Positions 1 through 5,295 of a stretch of DNA of 5,295 nt are shown piece after piece; the first letter of the stretch is position 1, and each line of letters starts with the position of its first letter. The position numbers were made by a program, and so were the translations under genes. The notes beneath the pieces are model-generated. The model was not told where the DNA came from. It saw only the letters and a list, made by a program, of their open reading frames with translations, and searched no databases. Source of the DNA: Pseudomonadota bacterium (lineage in GTDB: Bacteria > Pseudomonadota > Gammaproteobacteria > Burkholderiales > Methylophilaceae); assembly GCA_029549705.1 (NCBI GenBank), contig JAKPIR010000123.1, positions 1 through 5,295 on the forward strand, in the 5' to 3' direction.

Positions 1-130
1 TCCTGTCGGTCAGAAAGTCATCAACATGTTGCCGTTTATCGGTAAAACAGATACCGAAAACGTCGATTATCGTGTCAAATTACTCGATAACGCTTATATC
101 GTGTTCAATCGATATCCGTTCTTTGGGTCA
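1..130 (+). repeat. Perfect direct repeat, left copy (partner 2282-2411)
   Basis: All 130 bases match 2282-2411 exactly, and the match runs to the left edge, so the true repeat may be longer. It encodes the ligase segment from just before 'VGQKVIN' to 'YPFFGS'. At 131 the identity ends sharply: about 51 of the next 80 bases match (hand count), with many differences at synonymous third positions. That edge suggests recent sequence homogenisation and not protein-level constraint. Confidence 0.95.
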
Positions 131-211
131 GTGAAATTTAATCAAGAACTGGCTGATTTGGGCATGGTGCAAGGTGAAGGCATTGTCGACGTCGTGAACT
201 CCTATTTATTT

Positions 212-214
212 TAA
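212..214 (+). other. In-frame premature TAA in the first ligase copy
   Basis: The local reading is S-Y-L-F-stop-V-L-E-H-G, against T-Y-L-D-V-V-L-E-Y-G in the intact copy (GTG Val407 at 2493-2495). Homology is collinear on both sides with no insertion or deletion, so this is a nonsense codon and not a frameshift. A single T-to-A change from TTA (Leu) would be enough to create it. The stop falls just before the membrane helix that follows the conserved periplasmic loop, so a terminated product would lack the last helices and the FHA-like domain. Confidence 0.85.
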
Positions 215-391
215 GTATTAGAACACGGACTGGTCGGGTTAACGCTCTACATTGCCTTTTTTATGATGATCTTGGCTTCCATCTACAAAAGCATTAAGGA
301 AGTTTCTGATGATGATAGCGAAGTTGACGTATTAGGTCGAATTTTGTTAGCAGTTTTGGTGGCAATATTAGTGACCATTACCACGGTTAGT

Positions 392-423
392 AGCATATTG
401 ATTATTCCTGTTGTCTATTGGGC
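392..423 (+). repeat. 32-bp identical patch within diverged paralogues, left copy
   Basis: These 32 bases equal 2673-2704 at the same 2281-bp offset, flanked on both sides by clearly diverged sequence. They encode the end of the last predicted membrane helix ('SILIIPVVYW' plus part of the next codon). All synonymous positions match, which fits a small conversion tract, although protein conservation plus chance cannot be excluded over so short a stretch. Confidence 0.85.
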
Positions 424-499
424 ACTCGCTGGGCTAGGGTTGTCTTATGTTTACATTGCTAAAGGCTATGTCACGCAAAAGCGAGAGGCTGACTTTCTT

Positions 500-616
500 G
501 CTTACAGACTTGCATTCGAATCCTTGCCTACCGTCCCTGCATATCGTTTAGCTTTTAGTTCATTAACAAGGCATCGAGTTGCATTAGATAGCAAGCCTAT
601 TTATCGCATTGAAATT
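500..616 (+). repeat. YR(L/I) peptide repeats in the post-membrane tail
   Basis: The tail after the last helix reads AYRLAFESL (500-526) and then AYRLAFSSL (539-565), a spacing of 13 residues. A weaker third unit, IYRIEIK, begins at 599. The two clear units share protein sequence but use different codons (for example AGA CTT against CGT TTA), so they are old and kept at protein level. The intact paralogue ends with one similar unit, LPTYRLA (2787-2807). The role is unknown; a short cytoplasmic interaction motif is possible. Confidence 0.6.
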
Positions 617-769
617 AAACGCACACCAAACTCACAGAAAAAGACAAATTTAACGTCAACAAGTGAAACCAATCGTAAAAACAACTTAACCCCAACTGCA
701 GTCAACATGTACAGTTTGGCAAGAGCCATTCCGCCTGGAATTGCATCAGCATTAACATCTGAAACCAAA

Positions 770-1039
770 GTGTCAATAGTTTGTAAAATACAAGTATTAA
801 GTGGTTCAAACACTGGACGTGAATTATTTTTAGATAAAGTACTCACTAAACTCGGCAAACCAGGCATACAACTTGCCTTAATCACCAAGCGGCAAAACGG
901 TTATTTTATTACGCATTTAGAAGGTAGAGATTCACCTGCTGTTAATGGAGCCATGATTGGTGAACGCTCATATTTATTGAAAAATCATGATGTTATTGAG
1001 ATTGCAGGTATAAAAGTGAAGTTTCTTTCAATAATCACC
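770..1039 (+). other. Degenerate FHA-like domain encoded at the 3' end of the first ligase copy
   Basis: The segment from 'VSIVCKIQVLSG' to 'IKVKFLSI' has the FHA beta-sandwich pattern: an opening strand with G-x-N-T-G-R-E-L-F-L, a G-K where canonical domains have G-R, a strand reading GYFITHLEG, then V-N-G and L-K-N-H-D-V-I-E-I-A-G near the end. FHA domains usually bind phosphothreonine peptides through the GR arginine, a serine in SxxH, and an asparagine. Here only the NG is clearly kept, GR is GK, and no SxxH is seen, so phosphothreonine binding is doubtful and a scaffold role is more likely. It lies after the last membrane helix, which would place it in the cytoplasm if the topology is WaaL-like. 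Confidence 0.68.
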
Positions 1040-1091
1040 AATAGCTGATTTAGCCATACTACCAACACATACATGCAAGCAATGAGTTTAT

Positions 1092-1109
1092 TTTTATCAA
1101 AAGATAAAA
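1092..1109. repeat. Small AT-only inverted repeat downstream of the first copy
   Basis: TTTTATC (1092-1098) pairs with GATAAAA (1103-1109) around an AAAA loop. The 7-bp stem has only one G-C pair and no following T-run, so it is at most a weak mRNA 3'-end structure and not a convincing intrinsic terminator. Confidence 0.35.
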
Positions 1110-1158
1110 CCAGTTTAAAATTTATACCTATAAAGTTTCATGCTTTCTATTAAGATTG

Positions 1159-1189
1159 TTACAATGATACCGATTTCTAAGTGTATAAC
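1159..1189 (+). promoter_or_regulatory. Weak sigma70-like promoter candidate ahead of the intact ligase
   Basis: TTACAA (1159-1164) and TATAAC (1184-1189) are separated by 19 bp, longer than the preferred 17. They lie in the AT-rich 226-bp spacer (1049-1274), about 85 bp before the ATG. The spacer holds no ORF or RNA gene that I can see. A promoter here would let the intact ligase and the glycosidase be expressed regardless of the broken copy. In sequence this AT-rich, such boxes arise easily by chance. Confidence 0.22.
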
Positions 1190-1274
1190 TTCTATGAAAT
1201 ATATTGATATTTACAGTTAGCTTGGTCATTTTCCTAATGCACTCTCTTATTTAACATCTCCAAAAGTAAACAAC

Positions 1275-2819
1275 ATGGCAGAACACCACCGAGCCCTCGT
1301 AGTAATTCTGATATTAGCGGCATTTACCTTTTTCTTTGCCAGAAGAGCCACACAACCGCTTATTTCCACTGAGCAGTTCAAACGTTGGCGTAATGCTTGG
1401 TTGGGCGTAACGTTAATTGTGTTTCTAGCCGGGAATTTCTGGGTCTATGTCGTTCTCAGTGCATTATTGTTGCTTTATCTCGGTAAACGCGAGCAGAACC
1501 CGTTTGCCTTGTTCTTAGTGGTGTTATTTGCTGTACCACGTTTCAGCGACAATATCCCGGGCTTCGGTTTGGTCAATTTTCTGTTTGCTGTCGATTATGT
1601 GACAGTACTGTCATTGGCCGTACTACTTCCAGCGTTTCTGAAATTACGTAAGCAAGCTGATACAGTTCCCTTTTTACGTTACTGGCCAGACAAACTCTTG
1701 TTGGCTTACTTGGTGTTAGATGTTGTGCTACTTATGCGGGACACCACGTTCACCGATGCCATGCGTGGAGGTTTGGCAAATTTTACTGATGTCTTTCTGC
1801 CTTATTATGTCGCCAGCCGTGGCATTAAGAACCTGCAGCAACTCAAAGAGGCTTTAGTGGCCTTCATCATAGCCGGCGTGCTGGCTGGAGTTATTGCCAT
1901 GTTTGAATATGCTAAGTTCTGGTTGCTTTATTCAGAACTAACAAACTCGATGGGAATACACTGGAGCATGGGCAGTTACTTGGGTCGTGGCGACAGTCTG
2001 CGTGCACTGGCTTCCCTTGGTCAACCCATTGCGCTGGGTTACATCATGGTGGTGACCTTAGGTTGCTATTTCTTCTTGGCTAAGTATATTCAGAATCGCT
2101 TTTTACGCTTACTGGGGTGGGCGTTAATCCTAGGGGGATTATTTGCACCGCTGTCTCGTGGACCGTGGGTGGGCGCTGCGATACTCGTTATCTTTTATGT
2201 CCTCATAAGTCCTAAGGCGACTAAGCGCCTGACTTATCTAGCATTGGCTACCTTGCTGGTCATTCCCTTATTAAGCAGCTTTCCTGTCGGTCAGAAAGTC
2301 ATCAACATGTTGCCGTTTATCGGTAAAACAGATACCGAAAACGTCGATTATCGTGTCAAATTACTCGATAACGCTTATATCGTGTTCAATCGATATCCGT
2401 TCTTTGGGTCAACCAAATATCGCGATGAACTTGCAGATCTAGGGATGCTACAGGGCGAAGGCATTGTGGATGTTGTTAATACTTATCTGGATGTGGTGCT
2501 TGAATACGGCTTAATCGGTTTAATACTCTACATAAGCTTCTTCAGCATTGTTTTAACCTCTATTTACAAGGGTATAAAAAAGGCAGATGACAAACGTAGT
2601 GAACTGCATCTTGTGGGTCGCGTATTATTAGCAACTTTGGTTGCCATTTTATTGACTATCACCACAGTTAGCAGCATATTGATTATTCCTGTTGTCTATT
2701 GGGCGTTTGCTGGCCTTGGAATAGCATTCAGTCAACTTAAAAAAGTGCAATCTGCTGCAGAAGTAACAACACATACACATGAAGTATTGCCAACCTACCG
2801 CCTTGCGACAAAGACATAA
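1275..2819 (+). CDS. O-antigen polymerase/ligase family membrane protein (Wzy/WaaL-like), intact copy
   Basis: This predicted 514-aa inner-membrane enzyme would polymerise lipid-linked glycan repeats or transfer them to an acceptor at the periplasmic face. It is strongly hydrophobic, with some ten to twelve membrane segments (for example about 8-22, 42-70, 76-90, 105-122, 141-154, 194-212, 250-270, 279-292, 299-312, 319-334, 411-430 and 447-485). The Wzy_C-type core is seen in RALASLGQPIALG (243-255), the LSRGPW motif (S294, R295, G296), a large loop with YR (359-360) and YPFFG (374-378), and VNTYLDVVLEYGLIGL (401-416). The ATG at 1275 is the only plausible start: the frame opens at 1221 and has no other ATG or GTG start before it. 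No clear Shine-Dalgarno sequence precedes it. The tail ends just after LPTYRLA, where the neighbouring paralogue continues into a linker and FHA-like domain. Polymerase versus ligase, and the exact substrate, cannot be told from sequence. Confidence 0.88.
   Translation: MAEHHRALVVILILAAFTFFFARRATQPLISTEQFKRWRNAWLGVTLIVFLAGNFWVYVVLSALLLLYLGKREQNPFALFLVVLFAVPRFSDNIPGFGLVNFLFAVDYVTVLSLAVLLPAFLKLRKQADTVPFLRYWPDKLLLAYLVLDVVLLMRDTTFTDAMRGGLANFTDVFLPYYVASRGIKNLQQLKEALVAFIIAGVLAGVIAMFEYAKFWLLYSELTNSMGIHWSMGSYLGRGDSLRALASLGQPIALGYIMVVTLGCYFFLAKYIQNRFLRLLGWALILGGLFAPLSRGPWVGAAILVIFYVLISPKATKRLTYLALATLLVIPLLSSFPVGQKVINMLPFIGKTDTENVDYRVKLLDNAYIVFNRYPFFGSTKYRDELADLGMLQGEGIVDVVNTYLDVVLEYGLIGLILYISFFSIVLTSIYKGIKKADDKRSELHLVGRVLLATLVAILLTITTVSSILIIPVVYWAFAGLGIAFSQLKKVQSAAEVTTHTHEVLPTYRLATKT
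2282..2411 (+). repeat. Perfect direct repeat, right copy (partner 1-130)
   Basis: This internal copy of the 130-base repeat lies inside the intact polymerase/ligase gene, at about codons 336-379. The offset to the left copy is 2281 bp, and the same offset holds through the diverged sequence that follows, which shows that the two genes are true paralogues. Confidence 0.95.
2673..2704 (+). repeat. 32-bp identical patch within diverged paralogues, right copy
   Basis: Partner of 392-423. It lies in the last membrane helix of the intact polymerase/ligase, at about residues 467-477. Confidence 0.85.
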
Positions 2820-2843
2820 ACGATTCTAACAAAAAAGCCCTGT

Positions 2844-2848
2844 AAGGA
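2844..2848 (+). promoter_or_regulatory. Ribosome binding site of the glycoside hydrolase
   Basis: AAGGA lies 9 bases before the ATG at 2858 and supports that start. It sits in the 38-bp gap after the ligase stop. No terminator hairpin occurs in the gap, which argues for co-transcription of the two genes. Confidence 0.75.
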
Positions 2849-2857
2849 ATTTACTCG

Positions 2858-5295
2858 ATGAACATATCACTTTTTTCCTCAAAGAGATTCAGCTTCATCT
2901 TTGCCCTATTTTTGCTATTTTTATCCACGCAAATTCAAGCAAATTCAGCATGGAAACTTAGCCTTGACGAGGCTAATGGATTGCCCAGCCTAACAAGAGG
3001 AGGTGGTACTGCCCTCACTTCAGATTTTTTATTTTTTGATAAAAACTGGGGTTGGACTAATCAAGAGTCTAATTTTAAATCTACTGAAAATGGTAAATAT
3101 CAACTGACTGGTATTAACAAAACGCTAGGATTTACCCTCAATGCCAACATTGGCAAAGTTTCAAATCAGAAAATGGCTTGGGATATTGAATTGAATGCAA
3201 AAACCGCTAAAAAAGATGTCATCGGTGGAGGTATTTCATTCAAATTCGACCGCGAGCACTTCAGTCAACTACTTGGAGAACCAGAAATCACTTCAGACCA
3301 AAGTGGCTGGACTTGGGGAAAAGGTAGCAACCGGATTGAAGTGCGCTTTAATCCTAGGCCTGCTTCAATTTTTTTTGAGAAAGACAATAAAGATGAATTA
3401 CGCGTACATTTTTATAATGGCAATATTCCAGCAGGAAAGCGCCAATATCAAGTCACGCTTACCCTCAATGGTGAAATGGCTATCGTCCCCACCTTAACAG
3501 AACGTTTTGGCGGTGATGATACCTCTGCATGGATTCCAAACATGATTGAGTGGAATACATCTCCGGTCAATCTATCTTTTTTAAATGCGCCTGAGCGGCC
3601 TGCCGGTAAACGAGGTTTTGTCAAAGCCAAGGGCGAGCAACTAATCTTTGAAGATGGCAAGATAGCTAAATTTTGGGGAACGAATATCAGCGCGTTCACG
3701 ATATTTGGCACCCCTAAAGAAAACGTCAAATCGCAAGCGCGGCGATTATCTGAGTTAGGTTTTAATCTAGTGCGTATTCATCACTTTGATTCTATTTGGG
3801 TGAACCCTAATATTTTCGGCGCGCAAAGTAATAATAGTACAAAAGTCATTGATCAAAATTCAATGGACAAAATTGACTGGTGGATTAAATGCCTTAAAGA
3901 TGAAGGCATTTACGTTTGGCTGGACCTACACGTTGAGCGTCACCTAAAATCTGCTGATGGCATTACCGCTTTTGATGAAATAGCCAAGAACAATCCGGAT
4001 GTTGATTTAAAAGGTTACAACTACGTCAACCCATCCATCCAACAAGCGATGCTAGATTTTAACTCAGCATATTTAGGACATGTAAATAAATACACCAACA
4101 TAAAATTAACCGATGAGCCCGCTATAGCTGCTGTACTGATTACCAATGAAAATGATGTCACGAACCATTTTGGCAACGGCTTATTACCCGATAAGAATGT
4201 GCCGTTCCACAGCAAACTTTACATGGCAGCAGCCGAAAAGTTTGCCAAAGCGACAAATTTACCCAAAGAAGCAACTTGGCATTCTTGGGAGCATGGGCCA
4301 TCAAAACTTTTTTTGAATGATCTGGAGCATCAATTTAACGTCAGCATGATTAAACACCTGCGTGGCTTAGGTGTTAAAGTACCTATCGTTACAACAAGCA
4401 CTTGGGGTGGAAATCCATTAAGTGCATTGCCAGCGCTCACAACAGGCGACATGATAGACGCTCACGCCTATCAGCCTTATGGAGCATTGGAAAGCAATCC
4501 TTTGTATACCGACAACGCAAAAGACTGGCTTTCGGCCGCGCAAGTAGCAGGAATGCCGATGAGCGTTACTGAATGGAATGCTGAACCCTTTCCGCTACCT
4601 GACAGGCATACCCTACCCTTGTACATTGCAAGTCATGCCAGTGCTCAGGGCTGGGATGCCATGATGCAATATGCCTACTCACAAGAGCCATTGAAGGCAC
4701 CAACGCAGTGGGAGGGTCGGCCATCAAATTGGCATGCTTATAATGATCCAGCGATGCTTGCTACGATGCCTGCAGCGGCATTAATGTTTAGACGTGGGGA
4801 TGTGGAAGAAGCTAAATCGACCTATGCATTAAATTTAGGGTACGGATTATTCAACAACCATATTTCTCCAAGTAACTCGGCTTTCATCAGAACCGCGTCT
4901 GAACTTGGCAAGCTAACTATCATGATGCCCAGCATCAAGGAATTACCATGGTTACAAAAAAGCAGTGTTGGCAAGAACACCAAGGTCTTTTCTGACCAGA
5001 ATAAATCATTGATTCAGCAAAACGTTGCAAGCATAGACTCTGATAACAAGGAGCTTTCACGTAACTGGGAACAAGGTTACAGCACTATTAATACGCCACG
5101 CACACAAGCTGCGATTGGCTGGATAGGTGGAGAAAAACTGGCACTAAATGACGTAGAAATTTCCGCGAACACGCATAATGCATCCATAATTGTGCAAAGT
5201 CTGGACGATGCACCCATCCATCAATCAAGAAATATACTCATCAGTTTAGCAGCACGGTCTGTTCCAAAAAGTGGAGATCAGCTTCCTTTTCTCTC
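2858..5295 (+). CDS. Exported clan GH-A (GH5-like) glycoside hydrolase, 3' partial
   Basis: The frame is open for 812 codons to the right edge with no stop. The N-terminus (MNISLFSSKRF, then a hydrophobic stretch to about residue 23) is a Sec signal peptide, probably cut after A28 (IQA) or A31. Residues about 32-260 look like a beta-rich, possibly carbohydrate-binding region with many Trp and Gly. A TIM-barrel follows: FWGTN (272-276), LGFNLVRIHHFD with R306, YVWLDLH (352-358), TNEND with the likely acid/base E431 after N430, DAHAY (534-538), VTEWN with the likely nucleophile E572, and GWDAMMQYAY (598-607). Both catalytic glutamates of the clan are present. From about 640 a further beta-rich module begins and is cut by the window. 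The enzyme would hydrolyse a polysaccharide in the periplasm or outside the cell. Its position behind the polymerase/ligase suggests that it trims or releases the polymer made by this locus, as PslG is known to do for Psl, although PslG belongs to a different family (GH39). Substrate and exact GH family are uncertain. Confidence 0.85.
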   Translation, partial: MNISLFSSKRFSFIFALFLLFLSTQIQANSAWKLSLDEANGLPSLTRGGGTALTSDFLFFDKNWGWTNQESNFKSTENGKYQLTGINKTLGFTLNANIGKVSNQKMAWDIELNAKTAKKDVIGGGISFKFDREHFSQLLGEPEITSDQSGWTWGKGSNRIEVRFNPRPASIFFEKDNKDELRVHFYNGNIPAGKRQYQVTLTLNGEMAIVPTLTERFGGDDTSAWIPNMIEWNTSPVNLSFLNAPERPAGKRGFVKAKGEQLIFEDGKIAKFWGTNISAFTIFGTPKENVKSQARRLSELGFNLVRIHHFDSIWVNPNIFGAQSNNSTKVIDQNSMDKIDWWIKCLKDEGIYVWLDLHVERHLKSADGITAFDEIAKNNPDVDLKGYNYVNPSIQQAMLDFNSAYLGHVNKYTNIKLTDEPAIAAVLITNENDVTNHFGNGLLPDKNVPFHSKLYMAAAEKFAKATNLPKEATWHSWEHGPSKLFLNDLEHQFNVSMIKHLRGLGVKVPIVTTSTWGGNPLSALPALTTGDMIDAHAYQPYGALESNPLYTDNAKDWLSAAQVAGMPMSVTEWNAEPFPLPDRHTLPLYIASHASAQGWDAMMQYAYSQEPLKAPTQWEGRPSNWHAYNDPAMLATMPAAALMFRRGDVEEAKSTYALNLGYGLFNNHISPSNSAFIRTASELGKLTIMMPSIKELPWLQKSSVGKNTKVFSDQNKSLIQQNVASIDSDNKELSRNWEQGYSTINTPRTQAAIGWIGGEKLALNDVEISANTHNASIIVQSLDDAPIHQSRNILISLAARSVPKSGDQLPFL

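Larger units (their letters stand above)
1..1048 (+). pseudogene. O-antigen polymerase/ligase (Wzy/WaaL-like) paralogue with C-terminal FHA-like domain; 5' partial, interrupted by a stop codon
   Basis: This is the 3' part of a membrane polysaccharide polymerase/ligase gene whose start lies left of the window. In the frame beginning at position 2 it matches residues 337-482 of the intact paralogue at 1275-2819 without gaps, including the YR, YPFFG and EGIVDVVN motifs and the last membrane helices (near 'GLVGLTLYIAFF' and 'SSILIIPVVYWA'). A TAA at 212-214 sits where the paralogue has Val407. The reading frame does not shift, and it stays open from there to the TGA at 1046-1048. The downstream part carries YR(L/I) repeats (500-616), a Ser/Thr/Asn-rich linker (about 620-710) and an FHA-like domain (about 770-1039). 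An ATG pair at 263-268 could start a separate protein, but it is preceded by a run of T with no Shine-Dalgarno sequence, so independent translation is doubtful. Readings: a recent nonsense mutation (most likely), a sequence error, or a split gene. Family assignment is fairly sure; pseudogene status is less so. Confidence 0.72.

Noticed and set aside
601..888. 95-codon open frame on the minus strand
   Set aside because: It is fully antisense to the FHA-linker region of the first copy, lacks recognisable domains, and is best explained as a shadow.
263..1048. A stand-alone membrane protein with FHA domain starting at the ATG pair at 263
   Set aside because: No ribosome binding site precedes it, and homology to the ligase runs in the same frame straight through the upstream stop, so it is treated as the rest of a broken gene. 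Translational restart cannot be fully excluded.
1222..1242. Possible sigma54 promoter (GG and GC dinucleotides in TTGGTC...AATGC)
   Set aside because: The GG-to-GC spacing is 13 and not the required 10, and the flanking consensus is poor.
1049..1274. Small RNA, tRNA or mobile-element remnant in the spacer
   Set aside because: No tRNA-like fold, terminal inverted repeats or target duplications were seen; only AT-rich sequence and a weak hairpin.
2830..2850. Possible terminator after the ligase (A-run followed by GCCC)
   Set aside because: There is no complementary GGGC arm and no T-run, so no hairpin forms; the gap reads as intra-operon.
3195..3497. 100-codon + strand open frame in another frame
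   Set aside because: It lies wholly within the glycosidase gene, whose own frame carries the signal peptide and catalytic motifs.
3448..3729. 93-codon minus-strand open frame
   Set aside because: Antisense to the glycosidase coding region, with no supporting features.
4021..4215. 64-codon minus-strand open frame
   Set aside because: Antisense to the segment encoding the catalytic TNEND motif; a shadow.

Overview
This 5295-base window looks like part of an exopolysaccharide or glycoconjugate locus from a Gram-negative bacterium. All three genes lie on the + strand. The coding sequence is moderately AT-rich. The glycosidase has a Sec signal, and the FHA-like tail of the first gene (G-K-P-G, 'GYFITHLEG', 'DVIEIAG') resembles a type I associate with Betaproteobacteria. 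A betaproteobacterial source such as a Methylophilaceae-like methylotroph is therefore my best guess, but it is recalled family resemblance and not a search result. Both ends of the window cut through genes.

Layout. (1) Positions 1-1048 hold the 3' part of a Wzy/WaaL-type O-antigen polymerase/ligase paralogue. An in-frame TAA at 212-214 interrupts it, yet the same frame stays open to 1048. It encodes the last membrane helices, a tail of YR(L/I) repeats, a polar Ser/Thr/Asn-rich linker and a degenerate FHA-like domain. (2) Positions 1049-1274 are an AT-rich spacer with a small AT-only hairpin and at best a weak promoter. (3) Positions 1275-2819 hold a complete 514-aa paralogue of the same polymerase/ligase family, which ends just after its single YRL motif and has no FHA domain. 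(4) After a 38-bp gap with a good ribosome binding site, 2858-5295 encodes an exported clan GH-A (GH5-like) glycoside hydrolase that runs off the right edge.

The two polymerase/ligase copies align at a constant offset of 2281 bp with no gaps. The first 130 bases of the window are identical to 2282-2411. Identity then drops abruptly to about 64% over the next 80 bases (hand count), and a second 32-bp identical patch lies further on. This fits an old tandem duplication later patched by gene conversion. An assembly break or artefact in a repeat at the left edge must also be considered.

Working model (inference): the membrane enzyme joins or transfers lipid-linked glycan units on the periplasmic face, and the co-transcribed exported glycosidase trims or remodels the same polymer. 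The FHA-bearing paralogue would have added a cytoplasmic protein-interaction module to the enzyme, but here it appears broken by a nonsense codon. No RNA genes, CRISPR arrays, insertion sequences or integration sites were seen.
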